This document shows, piece by piece, positions 1-7,623 of a DNA stretch of 20,818 nt (position 1 is its first letter; each line of letters opens with the position of its first letter). The translations under genes were made by a program, and so were the position numbers. Source of the stretch: an uncultured Acetatifactor sp. (GTDB lineage Bacteria; Bacillota; Clostridia; Lachnospirales; Lachnospiraceae). The notes under the pieces were generated by a model. That model had not been told where the DNA came from. It made no database searches and was given only the letters and a program-made list of their open reading frames with translations. Location of the stretch: NCBI GenBank assembly GCA_910586435.1, contig CAJUGT010000019.1:21474-42291 (forward strand), in the 5' to 3' direction.

Positions 1-182
1 CGAAATTATGGTAAAATGTTGACACAGAAAGGCGTTGTGTCAACTTCTGATTCCATGCGCGCTGAAGCGCGCGAAATTATGGTAAAATGTTGACACAGAA
101 AGGCGTTGTGTCAACTTCTGATTCCAAGTGCGCTGAAGCGCACGAAATCATGGTAAAATGTTGACACGGAAGGGTGTTGTAT
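1..182. repeat. 71-bp tandem repeat with two hairpins per unit
   Basis: Two full units (1-71 and 72-142) and a decayed third (143 to about 182) have an exact 71-bp period. The array probably continues upstream of the window. Each full unit holds GTTGACACA (18-26) and TGTGTCAAC (36-44), a perfect 9-bp inverted repeat around a 9-nt loop. It also holds a GC-rich hairpin with a TGAA loop: GCGCGC/GCGCGC across the first unit junction (57-72) and GTGCGC/GCGCAC in the second (128-143). Units 1 and 2 differ at only three positions, and two of these (C58 to T129, G71 to A142) form a compensatory pair change in that stem. Every unit also carries TGGTAAAAT (9-17, 80-88, 151-159), which resembles an extended -10 box. 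The third unit loses the right arm of the first palindrome. Function unknown: it could be a regulatory leader, a REP-like element or a recombinase target. Confidence 0.85.
151..159 (+). promoter_or_regulatory. possible extended -10 element upstream of the cluster
   Basis: TGGTAAAAT matches an extended -10 (TGnTATAAT) with one mismatch and lies in the copy of the 71-bp repeat nearest the first gene. No good -35 hexamer sits 16-18 bases upstream. The same string occurs at 9-17 and 80-88, so any promoter would be present in tandem. Transcription would begin near 166 and leave a leader of about 65 nt before the first start codon. This is a weak prediction from one hexamer plus TG. Confidence 0.25.
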
Positions 183-233
183 GGACAAGGCCGGGAGAGT
201 AAAGTGCTGTGAAACTGGAATGTGGAGGCAAAT

Positions 234-1256
234 GTGCGGAAAAATAGATGGATGGATTATTGTATTCTGAGTGAGATTGTTATGATAGGATTGGCGGAAG
301 CGGCACATTTGGCCGCAATTCTGTTGGACTGGACTTTCAGTATGTGTTCTCTGTTCTTTATGGGATTGACAGGAGTTGCGTGTATTATGGCGGCAGGAGG
401 ATTGGCGCTGAAGAGTGGACTTCTCCTCAGAGGACATATGGGAGAGGTGGCTCGGACGAGGCAAAAGGGCCAAGGGAAGACGGATGGAGGTGTATGGGGG
501 CTTTTGGCGGTGTTTGCGGTTCTTGTGTTGTCACAGGTTCTCTTTATCTGCAAGGGAGGGATATATTATCTTCAGGGAGATATGACTGTGGAGGCTGTGG
601 AGAGCTTTCTGGCTTCGGATCGTATTTATCAGTGGAATCCAATGACAGGGCAGCCATATACACAAGGGATTCCCATGCGGCTGAAAATTTTGTGCCTGCC
701 AACGCTTTATGGCAGTCTGTGCGGAATCTTGGGTCTGAAGCCCGCAATTTTAATAAGGACCATGGTACCCATTCTGACACTGACAAGCAGTTATGTGGCT
801 TTTTATGCCCTGGGATGCAGTCTTTTTCCGAAGAGCGGGGACCTGCCGGAGGGAGCCGCAGAAAAGGGCAATATGGCAAAAGGAACCAAGGATGAAATAT
901 GCGTGGTTAAAAAGAGAGTATGTTTTTTGCTGGTGGTGGCGCTGTTATTCTGGGCAGAGACATATTTTCATGTTATGGACGGGTTTCAGCTCCTGTTCTG
1001 CGGGTGGAGAGGGACGGCAATACGAAACAGTATTCTGCTGCCATGGCTGTTTTCACTGTGCCTGAGAAAAAAATGGTGTTCTGCGGTTCTCTGCGTGTTG
1101 GCGGAAGCCTGTTTGGTGTGGACATTTTATGGTATGGGCGTATGTGTGATTGCGGTTGTGGGAATGATTTTAGGAGAGAGATATACACGAAGAGGTTCTA
1201 AGACAGTGTCGGAGAAGCATTCTAAAAACAGCAGCGGACCGGACAAAGTGTGTTAG
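234..1256 (+). CDS. Polytopic membrane protein, unrecognised (DUF6077-like)
   Basis: Function unknown. The 340-residue product is dominated by hydrophobic stretches at about residues 11-31, 36-58, 87-106, 152-195, 228-242, 265-277 and 281-313, with a basic tail (RRGSKTVSEKHSK). The middle, with WNPMTGQPY and GIPMRLKILCLPTLYG, recalls the uncharacterised DUF6077 membrane family of Lachnospiraceae. That recall is from memory, not a search. The start chosen is GTG 234, because GGAGG (224-228) lies five bases upstream. GTG 222 is in frame but lacks a ribosome site, and ATG 252 is a third option. As first gene of the cluster it may help membrane assembly or transport of the glycan, which is inference from context only. 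It and the next gene could be two halves of one ancestral protein. Confidence 0.7.
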   Translation: MRKNRWMDYCILSEIVMIGLAEAAHLAAILLDWTFSMCSLFFMGLTGVACIMAAGGLALKSGLLLRGHMGEVARTRQKGQGKTDGGVWGLLAVFAVLVLSQVLFICKGGIYYLQGDMTVEAVESFLASDRIYQWNPMTGQPYTQGIPMRLKILCLPTLYGSLCGILGLKPAILIRTMVPILTLTSSYVAFYALGCSLFPKSGDLPEGAAEKGNMAKGTKDEICVVKKRVCFLLVVALLFWAETYFHVMDGFQLLFCGWRGTAIRNSILLPWLFSLCLRKKWCSAVLCVLAEACLVWTFYGMGVCVIAVVGMILGERYTRRGSKTVSEKHSKNSSGPDKVC

Positions 1257-1295
1257 AGTATGTAAAACTTTCCGGGGAACCTATTGCGTGGTGAG

Positions 1296-1325
1296 GTAAG
1301 GACACAGGGAGTAAGGACACAATGG
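1296..1325. repeat. 15-bp tandem duplication in intergenic gap
   Basis: GTAAGGACACA occurs at 1296-1306 and again at 1311-1321, giving a 15-bp period in the 113-bp gap between the first two membrane-protein genes. The gap otherwise holds only the ribosome site of the next gene. The duplication looks like a slippage event with no obvious function. Confidence 0.6.
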
Positions 1326-1369
1326 GCTGAAAGCGCATGACGGAAGTGTAATGGGAGAAGGGACATGAA

Positions 1370-2206
1370 ATGGCAGGATTTATGAAGAATATTCAGATGG
1401 CATGGCTTGGATGGAAAAACTATACGGATGATGGAAAAATGGCGGCACTTTTGCTGGTTTCTTTGGCTTATCTCTGGTATTGCGGAAAGAGAATGCGGGG
1501 GCGTTCCTTTTGGGTATATTCCATGTGTGTGACAATTGGCTGTATATGCCCCATAACAGCAGCCCTGTTTATGAGAATCCAGACCAAATTCTATGATTAT
1601 GAATGGATATGGAGTATGGTGCCGGTAACGGCAGTCATTGCCCTTGGTATGACCTTATTTTTGGCCCGGTGTTGGGGGGATTTTGGGTTATCCCAATGGA
1701 GAAAAGGCCTTCCGGCGGCTATGTTTCTGCTTGCGGTAACAGTGCTTGCGGGAGGGATGGGTGGAGAGCTTCCAAATCAAATATATCAGGTTCAGGAGAG
1801 GGAAAAAGCATACGGGGTACTGGAAGAGCTGATTGCGCTGTCTCAGGGAGGGGATGTCTGTCTCTGGGCGCCCAGGGAAGTGATGGAATACGCCCGGGAG
1901 GCGGATGGGCATATCAGACTTCCCTATGGAAGGAATATGTGGGATGCTTCTCTGAATGCCTATGCCTATGACACCTATGGGGAAGATATCCTGGCGTTAT
2001 ATGAATGGATGGAGCAGATGAGTGATCCGGCCGCTATGGAAACGGCGCTGAAATCCCTTGAGACATGTGTGAGAAATGCCAGGAACATGGGTGTGGACTG
2101 TATCATGCTGCCGGAAAGTGTGGCTTCGGAAACAATACAAAGGATGGAAAAGGCATCAAATCTGCATGTGAGATGCCTGGAGGGATATTGGGTATTTTAT
2201 GGATGA
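1370..2206 (+). CDS. Membrane protein with C-terminal soluble domain, unrecognised
   Basis: I do not recognise this 278-residue protein with certainty. Four hydrophobic segments (about residues 23-38, 47-67, 80-100 and 113-130) are followed by a hydrophilic domain of roughly 145 residues rich in Glu, Tyr and Trp, with motifs CLWAPREVMEYA and LPYGRNMWDASLNAYAYD. That domain probably lies outside the membrane. The start ATG 1370 has GGGAGAAGGGA (1353-1363) six bases upstream; ATG 1382 is an in-frame alternative. The stop overlaps the next gene by 8 bases, so the two are probably translationally coupled. The FYDYEW segment at residues 75-79 and the membrane-rich N-terminus suggest it could be a continuation of the preceding membrane protein, split into a separate gene. 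A role in polysaccharide assembly is inferred only from position. Confidence 0.7.
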   Translation: MAGFMKNIQMAWLGWKNYTDDGKMAALLLVSLAYLWYCGKRMRGRSFWVYSMCVTIGCICPITAALFMRIQTKFYDYEWIWSMVPVTAVIALGMTLFLARCWGDFGLSQWRKGLPAAMFLLAVTVLAGGMGGELPNQIYQVQEREKAYGVLEELIALSQGGDVCLWAPREVMEYAREADGHIRLPYGRNMWDASLNAYAYDTYGEDILALYEWMEQMSDPAAMETALKSLETCVRNARNMGVDCIMLPESVASETIQRMEKASNLHVRCLEGYWVFYG

Positions 2207-2957
2207 AATGATTAGTATTATTGTACCTGTCTATCACGCGAAAAAATATATTGTGGAAACCATGGACTGTGTCCTTGCACAGACCTATTCCCACTGGGAA
2301 CTTCTCCTGATAGAGGATGGAGGAAATGACGGGACGGCGGAGCTTATTGAACAATACGCCGCCCAAAAGGAAGAAACAAGGATTCGGCTCATCAGACAGC
2401 CTTCCAATCTTGGAGCGGCCAGCGCAAGGAACAGAGGAGTGGGGGAAGCTCGGGGAAGGTATATTGCCTATCTGGACGCAGACGATTTATGGGTGCCGGA
2501 GAAGTTGGAGCGGGAGCTTGAGTTCCTAAAAGAAAAACAGGCTGCGTTTGTGTTTACAGGGTACGAATTTGCGGACGAACAGGGCAGGGGGACGGGGAAA
2601 GTGGTCCATGTGCCGGAGACATTGAATTACAGGCAGGCTTTGAGCAATACGACGATTTTTACTACCACAGTCATGTTTGACACCAGGAAAATTCCCAAAG
2701 AACTTTTGGAAATGCCTCTGATAAAGAGCGAAGATACGGCGCTTTGGTTTCAAGTGCTCCGGAAGGGGTACATTGCCTATGGACTGGATGAAAATCTGGT
2801 AAAATACCGCCGGGCAGGGCGGACACTTTCCTCCAATAAACTGGAGGCAATCCGTAGAATCTGGAACCTGTATCGCCGGGCGGAAGGACTCGGGAGATTG
2901 AAAAGCGCATATCATTTTTGCTTCTGGGCAGTCAGGGCAGTGAAAAGAAGGGTATAG
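2199..2957 (+). CDS. Family 2 glycosyltransferase, TuaG-like
   Basis: Cytosolic GT-A transferase of 252 residues that would move one sugar from a nucleotide donor to the growing lipid-linked oligosaccharide. The nucleotide-binding start is ISIIVPVYHAKKYI (5-18). NLGAASARNRG lies at 70-80, the metal-binding DAD of YLDADDLWVPEKL at 93-95, and an acceptor-side SEDTALWFQVLRKG at 177-190. This arrangement, including the FTGYEFAD segment (119-126), is typical of the TuaG branch known from teichuronic acid loci. There is no membrane segment. The start ATG 2199 overlaps the preceding stop by 8 bases; ATG 2208 is also possible. No good Shine-Dalgarno sits at the usual distance, which fits translational coupling. 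Sugar and linkage cannot be read from sequence. Confidence 0.88.
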   Translation: MDEMISIIVPVYHAKKYIVETMDCVLAQTYSHWELLLIEDGGNDGTAELIEQYAAQKEETRIRLIRQPSNLGAASARNRGVGEARGRYIAYLDADDLWVPEKLERELEFLKEKQAAFVFTGYEFADEQGRGTGKVVHVPETLNYRQALSNTTIFTTTVMFDTRKIPKELLEMPLIKSEDTALWFQVLRKGYIAYGLDENLVKYRRAGRTLSSNKLEAIRRIWNLYRRAEGLGRLKSAYHFCFWAVRAVKRRV

Positions 2958-2974
2958 TAATGGGGAAACTTTTG

Positions 2975-2983
2975 TGATATACT
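2975..2983 (+). promoter_or_regulatory. Possible internal promoter (extended -10)
   Basis: TGATATACT (2975-2983) matches an extended -10 with one mismatch in the hexamer (TATACT). It lies in the 93-bp gap before the first priming transferase, one of the larger gaps in this part of the cluster. No clear -35 is present 17 bases upstream (TAGTAA). Transcription would start near 2990, giving a leader of about 60 nt. Confidence 0.35.
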
Positions 2984-3034
2984 AAGAAAAATATGCCAGC
3001 CGTGCTCTTTCAGGAAGAAAAATATCTTTCGTGT

Positions 3035-3042
3035 AGGGAGGA
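3035..3042 (+). promoter_or_regulatory. Ribosome binding site deciding a TTG start
   Basis: AGGGAGGA lies eight bases upstream of TTG 3051. No in-frame ATG lies nearby, so this site fixes the unusual start of the priming transferase. Confidence 0.75.
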
Positions 3043-3050
3043 TTCCTGTT

Positions 3051-4490
3051 TTGAAGACAAGTACCAACGAAGAAAAAGTAAGAAAACTGGAAAGTTTTAA
3101 AAGATTAATCAACCTAAGCCTTACGGCAATCTGCCTGGGGCTGGAAATAGGTGTGTTTGCGTACCATTGGCTGTTTCACTTTCGCTACAGTGTGGTAGAA
3201 GAGCTAAAATACTATTGGTTTAAGGGGCATTTGCTTGAAATAGCGATTTATTCCTTTGTGCTGCTTATGCTTTCTGTCATGTATGGCGGAATGCGGCTGG
3301 GATATCTGAAAAACACAGAGGTGATTTTCTCACAGATTTTTGCCACTTTGATAGCTAACATATTTATTTATGGAGAACTATCCATGATGGCGTTCCAGCT
3401 TTTTGTGCCGGATGTTTTCCTGATGATGACGGCGGAACAGCTGTCCATTATCATTGTGTATATCAATGTGGCAAACCGTATCTACCGCTCTATTTTTCCG
3501 CCCCGCAAGCTTTTGCTGGTCCATGGGGACAGGCCGGTGGAAAATATCTGCGGCAAGTTTGAGAGTCGTAAGGACAAGTATGTGATTACCAAAATGGTCT
3601 CCGTCAAGACTGGTTTTGAAGAAGTGTGCGATGAAATATTAAAGTCATATGAAACGGGAGAAAGCAATGCGGTTGTGCTGGGAGACATTTCCGTGGAGGA
3701 GAGGACTCCTCTGCTGAAATTCTGCTACAAGCATTCCATCCGTGTATACCTGCTTCCCAAAATATCGGATGTGATACTTATGGGGGCGGAGGAATTGCAT
3801 GTATTTGACACGCCTCTTTTGCTCACCAGAGAGTACAGGCTTACCGTGGAACAGCGTTTTATCAAGAGACTTATAGACACAGTATGCGCATTGGTTTTGC
3901 TGGTAGTAACCTCGCCCTTTATGTTGATTACGGCCATTGCCATTAAGTTATATGATGGCGGTCCTGTGCTGTACAAGCAGGTCCGGTGTACACAGAACCA
4001 GAGGGAATTCTACATTATGAAATTCCGCAGCATGAGGGTGGATGCGGAGAAAGACGGAGTGGCCAGGCTGGCCAGCAAAAATGACAGTCGTATTACACCC
4101 ATTGGGAAAGTGATTAGAAAGTGCAGGATTGATGAGCTGCCCCAGCTGATTAATATTCTGAAAGGGGATATGTCATTTATAGGGCCCAGGCCGGAGCGTC
4201 CTGAAATTATAGAAAAATACATGGAGCTTATGCCGGAATTTGCCTATCGCATGAAAGTAAAAGCAGGGCTTGCGGGATTTGCCCAGGTTTACGGAAAATA
4301 TAATACTTCCCCCTATGACAAATTGAAACTCGATTTGACGTATATTGAGAACTATTCCATTCTGCTGGATGTGAAGCTGATGCTGCTGACGCTGAAGATT
4401 GTGTTCTGGCCGGACAGCACGGAAGGGGTGGAGGAGGAACAGATTACGGCGTTAAGGGAAGAAAAGCAAAGAAGAGGACAGGAAGAATGA
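3051..4490 (+). CDS. Polyprenyl-phosphate sugar phosphotransferase (priming enzyme 1)
   Basis: Long-form membrane enzyme of 479 residues that transfers a hexose-1-phosphate or a similar sugar phosphate to undecaprenyl phosphate, the first step of repeat-unit assembly (CpsE/WbaP family). Four N-terminal hydrophobic segments (about 19-42, 62-82, 92-110 and 118-145) precede a Rossmann-like soluble region (about 150-260), a fifth membrane segment (274-298) and the catalytic domain. The family signatures are KFRSM (324-328), the Asp-Glu pair in RIDELPQLINILKGD (361-362), GPRPERPE (378-385) and GLAGFAQVYGKY (406-417). The start is TTG 3051, supported by AGGGAGGA eight bases upstream. The stop overlaps the next start by 4 bases (ATGA). 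The closing sequence GLAGFAQVYGKYNTSPYDK is common in Firmicute capsule and EPS loci. The sugar is not predictable with confidence. Confidence 0.93.
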   Translation: MKTSTNEEKVRKLESFKRLINLSLTAICLGLEIGVFAYHWLFHFRYSVVEELKYYWFKGHLLEIAIYSFVLLMLSVMYGGMRLGYLKNTEVIFSQIFATLIANIFIYGELSMMAFQLFVPDVFLMMTAEQLSIIIVYINVANRIYRSIFPPRKLLLVHGDRPVENICGKFESRKDKYVITKMVSVKTGFEEVCDEILKSYETGESNAVVLGDISVEERTPLLKFCYKHSIRVYLLPKISDVILMGAEELHVFDTPLLLTREYRLTVEQRFIKRLIDTVCALVLLVVTSPFMLITAIAIKLYDGGPVLYKQVRCTQNQREFYIMKFRSMRVDAEKDGVARLASKNDSRITPIGKVIRKCRIDELPQLINILKGDMSFIGPRPERPEIIEKYMELMPEFAYRMKVKAGLAGFAQVYGKYNTSPYDKLKLDLTYIENYSILLDVKLMLLTLKIVFWPDSTEGVEEEQITALREEKQRRGQEE

Positions 4491-5629
4491 CTTATGGGAA
4501 AGAACCTTTTGACCTGCGTCTTATGGTGCTCTGTTTGTGCCGCAGGCTTCCTTTGATATTGGCGGTTACGTTGACTGGCACCATGCTGTTTGGGGGCGGG
4601 TATTATGTGAAGAATGTTCTCCTGCGCAGTGAGCGTCTTTATGCGGTTACATCCACTTATAAAGTGTCATATGCAGCCCAGGAGAAGGACATTGGCAGTG
4701 TCTATATCAATGAGATGAGCTGGAATACCTACCTTCACTCTCAATTTTTTCTGGATTTGGTGAGAGCGCATCTGGCTGACAATTTGGGAGAAAATGGCAG
4801 TGAGATACCGGGGAATGAAGTATTGGAAGGAATGATGCAGGCATACCTGGCATCGGATCTTCGTGTACCTTCCACCACGGTGACAACGGACAGTCCGGAG
4901 AAAAGCATATGGATTGCCCGGGCGGTGGAAGCGGCGATGACAGAGGAGTTTGCGGGGGAGATTCGGGAGATTGATGCCATAGAAGTGATTGACCCGGGGA
5001 ATGTGCCCAGGGAGGTAGTTCCGGATGTGAGGGTAATAAGGGCATTTGCGCTCAGCGGGATACTTTCCTGCTTTTTTGCTATTACGGCAGTATTGCTATG
5101 TATCACAGGGCAGGACGCCATCAGACTTCCTGTTATCATCTGGAAGCGATATGGGGTGAAAACGGTGGGAACCGTGAAAAGCAGAGAATTGGCTGAAAAT
5201 ATCAGTTTTTATTTCCGGGGAGAGACTGAGGGAAATAAGGCGGAAGATATGGATGACAGGATTTCTGCGGAGGGATTATTAAAAAATGTGGCTGTCTGTA
5301 TGGTACAGGATGGGCTGGACGGAAGCGAAGTTATGAAGCAGCTGAGGGCGGCCTGCCCACAGATTCCGGTGCAGGAATCATCTCTAAACAGGGAAACGGG
5401 CGGATGGTTTATGGTACCATCACCGATTTCCCATCCGGAAAGCATTCGGAAGCTGCGGGGAGCGGAAGGAATATTACTGGTTGTGGGGGCAGACGCCCAT
5501 GGAGGCAGGCAGTTTGAATATGTCCTGGAACATCTGCGGCAGCAGGGCTGTAAGGTGACTGCGGCACTGCTGTGGAAGGCGGATGAAAGGCTGATAGACT
5601 GGTACTATGGTTTTGGCAATCGTAAATGA
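4487..5629 (+). CDS. Wzz-like chain-length protein with degenerate kinase-like tail
   Basis: Probable polysaccharide co-polymerase of 380 residues that sets glycan chain length. It has two membrane segments (about 22-40 and 185-207) flanking an extracytoplasmic region of about 140 residues. Pro-containing VPREVVPD (173-180) comes just before the second segment, as in Wzz/CpsC proteins. After DAIRLPVIIWKRYGVKTVGTV (210-230) comes a cytoplasmic domain whose order resembles a BY-kinase/ParA fold: LKNVAVCMVQDG at 265-276, where a P-loop would be expected, and ILLVVGADAHGG at 329-340. No Walker A (GxxxxGKS/T) and no Tyr-rich tail exist, so ATP hydrolysis and autophosphorylation are unlikely. The gene starts within the preceding stop (ATGA) and ends the same way into the next. 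Alternative: a plain Wzz with a lineage-specific cytoplasmic domain. Confidence 0.82.
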   Translation: MTYGKEPFDLRLMVLCLCRRLPLILAVTLTGTMLFGGGYYVKNVLLRSERLYAVTSTYKVSYAAQEKDIGSVYINEMSWNTYLHSQFFLDLVRAHLADNLGENGSEIPGNEVLEGMMQAYLASDLRVPSTTVTTDSPEKSIWIARAVEAAMTEEFAGEIREIDAIEVIDPGNVPREVVPDVRVIRAFALSGILSCFFAITAVLLCITGQDAIRLPVIIWKRYGVKTVGTVKSRELAENISFYFRGETEGNKAEDMDDRISAEGLLKNVAVCMVQDGLDGSEVMKQLRAACPQIPVQESSLNRETGGWFMVPSPISHPESIRKLRGAEGILLVVGADAHGGRQFEYVLEHLRQQGCKVTAALLWKADERLIDWYYGFGNRK

Positions 5630-6444
5630 CACAGGAGAAGAAAAAACGGATGGGCGTAGAGGTGTTGGCATCGGTGATGAGGGAGGAACCCTGGGAACTG
5701 GCACGTCGGATGGGGATTGCTTCCGATGCTGTCATCATTAATCAATGTGACAGGCTTGGCTTTGAAAAGATAGAATATGAGGGACATGTGGTTCGTTTTT
5801 ACTCTTTTCCGGACAAGGGTGTGGGAAAAAGCCGCAATGAAGCCTTATTGCGGGCGGAGGGGGATATCTGCCTTTTTGCCGATGGGGATTTGGTGTATGA
5901 GAATGGATACGCAGAGGCCATTGAAGCCGAATTCAGGGCGAATCCCAGAGCGGATATGATTCTGTTCAATGTGGAGGTGGCTAAGGAGCGCAGGACATAT
6001 CACATATCCAAACGCAAGAGGGTACACTGGTATAATTGCGGCCGATATGGGGCTGTGAGTTTTGCGGTGCGAAGGGAGAGCCTGCTGTCTTCAGGAGTGG
6101 CATTCTCGCTGCTGTTTGGGGGAGGGGCAAGGTATTGCAGTGGGGAGGACAGTTTATTTCTGAAGGAATTTATGGGGAAGGGCTATTCTGTGTATACGGC
6201 GCCTGTTACCATAGGAAGAGAGGTGTCGGAGGGCTCCACCTGGTTTGAGGGATATGACAGGAAATTTTTCCATGACAGGGGAGTGCTTTACCGCTATCTG
6301 TACGGGAAGCTGGGGCGGGTGATGGCGCTGAGATTTCTTCTGGCCCATCGGGGCAGGGTGTGTGAGAAAGTGTCGGTTTTACAAGCCTATGGATGGATGA
6401 AAGAGGGATTGAGTGTGGCAAGATTTTCCCGCTCCAAAATATGA
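5626..6444 (+). CDS. Family 2-like glycosyltransferase
   Basis: Probable cytosolic sugar transferase of 272 residues. The N-terminus starts with VEVLASVM (11-18) and DAVIINQCD (34-42) instead of the usual SIIVPVYN, a variant seen in some GT2-like EPS enzymes. GVGKSRNEALLRAEGD lies at 65-80, and FADGD (84-88) provides the DxD-type metal site with Gly in the middle. SGEDSLFLKEF (172-182) looks like the acidic acceptor or catalytic segment. No membrane segment is evident. The start ATG 5626 shares four bases with the preceding stop and has no clear Shine-Dalgarno, so it depends on coupling. Family assignment is good but sugar specificity is unknown. Confidence 0.8.
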   Translation: MTQEKKKRMGVEVLASVMREEPWELARRMGIASDAVIINQCDRLGFEKIEYEGHVVRFYSFPDKGVGKSRNEALLRAEGDICLFADGDLVYENGYAEAIEAEFRANPRADMILFNVEVAKERRTYHISKRKRVHWYNCGRYGAVSFAVRRESLLSSGVAFSLLFGGGARYCSGEDSLFLKEFMGKGYSVYTAPVTIGREVSEGSTWFEGYDRKFFHDRGVLYRYLYGKLGRVMALRFLLAHRGRVCEKVSVLQAYGWMKEGLSVARFSRSKI

Positions 6445-6455
6445 GGAAAACCAGT

Positions 6456-7589
6456 ATGGACGCAAGCGCATGGATTTATATCCTTTTGACATTGATTACA
6501 GTGGGATTGGGATTGTGGGTGGATAACAGGGATTACGTAGGGGGATATATCCGGGGAGGAAGAGCCTCTGGCACTCAGCCGGGGTGGGATTGGCAGCAGG
6601 CAAGAAATGGCGTTGCCATCATAGCGATTTACTGTCTCATGGCGGGGGTATCGGCATGCAGGATTGCGGTGGGAAATGATTATTGGGTCTACAGGGACAA
6701 TTTCAAGCTCATTGCCCAGGGACGGTATGTATCTTCTGAATTGGGATTTAATGTGATTGTAAAGTGGATGCAGGAGATTTTTGGCTATGACAATTATCTT
6801 CCAGTCTTTGCCTTGTTCTCTCTTGTGACAGTATTCTTTTTTGTGAAAGCGCTCCACGACCAGGGGCGGTATTTTGCTTTTTCGCTGTATCTGCTTATGA
6901 CGGGAGGATATTATTTTAACAGTTTGAATTCTGTCAGATATTATCTTGCTCTGGCAATGGCGCTTTATTCCATGAAGTATGTACTTCGGGGAGCGTATGG
7001 CAAATTTATCCTGTGGATTCTGGCAGGCGCACTGTTTCACAAATCTGTTCTGCTGGTGATACCTGTGTACATGGCGGCACGTCTCCTGGCGGCGGCTCCT
7101 TTGAAAAAATGGCATTATGTGGCAGGGGGAACTTTTGTGTTCACGCTTATTTTCGGGCAGAATTACTATCGGGAAGTTATTTTCTATTTTTATCCCTACT
7201 ATCGGGATTCCATGTTTGATTCAGGTGAGTTGTCCTATGCCAATATTGCCAAATGTTTCTGTGTGCTGGCCCTTAGCGTGATTTGCTATCGGTGCAGCCT
7301 GAAGGAGGATTTATCAAATCGTTTTTATTTTTTTCTGAATCTTTTCGGATTGATTGTCTATTGCTGCGGTTCCTTTATTCCCGAGGTTTCCAGGGTGGGC
7401 TACTATATGATTATAGCCCAGGTATTTCTGATTCCGGGAGTGTTGGCGGGGATGAAGAAGGGATGGTTTGCCGGAATCTGCAAGGCGGGGGTGATTGCTG
7501 CCTTCGGTATATATTTTGGAATGCTTTTAAGGGATATGTATGCGGTGGATGTGAGATTGCTGCCCTATTTGAATTGGATATTTAATTAA
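6456..7589 (+). CDS. EpsG/Wzy-like polysaccharide polymerase
   Basis: Polytopic membrane protein of 377 residues from this start, expected to polymerise lipid-linked repeat units at the outer face of the membrane. The EpsG hallmarks are present: R69 followed by VGNDYWVYRDNF (72-83), SELGFNVIVKW (94-104), then GGYYFNSLNSVRYYLALAMALY and the AGALFHKSVLLVIPVY segment, with about ten hydrophobic helices. Two starts compete. ATG 6441 overlaps the previous stop by four bases but has no ribosome site. ATG 6456 has GAGGA (6443-6447) eight bases upstream and is preferred here. It is the only polymerase candidate in the window, which makes the pathway Wzy-dependent rather than ABC-exported. Confidence 0.87.
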   Translation: MDASAWIYILLTLITVGLGLWVDNRDYVGGYIRGGRASGTQPGWDWQQARNGVAIIAIYCLMAGVSACRIAVGNDYWVYRDNFKLIAQGRYVSSELGFNVIVKWMQEIFGYDNYLPVFALFSLVTVFFFVKALHDQGRYFAFSLYLLMTGGYYFNSLNSVRYYLALAMALYSMKYVLRGAYGKFILWILAGALFHKSVLLVIPVYMAARLLAAAPLKKWHYVAGGTFVFTLIFGQNYYREVIFYFYPYYRDSMFDSGELSYANIAKCFCVLALSVICYRCSLKEDLSNRFYFFLNLFGLIVYCCGSFIPEVSRVGYYMIIAQVFLIPGVLAGMKKGWFAGICKAGVIAAFGIYFGMLLRDMYAVDVRLLPYLNWIFN

Positions 7590-7623
7590 ATGGAACTTTG
7601 ATTCCAAAGGTGTGGAGTGGGAC

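Noticed and set aside
19..24. TTGACA in the repeat as a -35 box
   Set aside because: It lies inside the palindrome, and no -10-like hexamer is found 16-18 bases downstream in any of the three copies.
1..182. Repeats as a CRISPR array
   Set aside because: The 71-bp unit is repeated in full with no unique spacers, and only two complete copies are visible.
181..270. Short open frame (29 codons) before the first gene
   Set aside because: It has only a weak ribosome site, no recognisable sequence, and ends inside the first membrane protein gene in another frame.
6387..7115. Long open frame on the minus strand (242 codons)
   Set aside because: It lies opposite the clear EpsG-like gene and its predicted protein has no recognisable motif; codon bias of the + strand explains the open frame.
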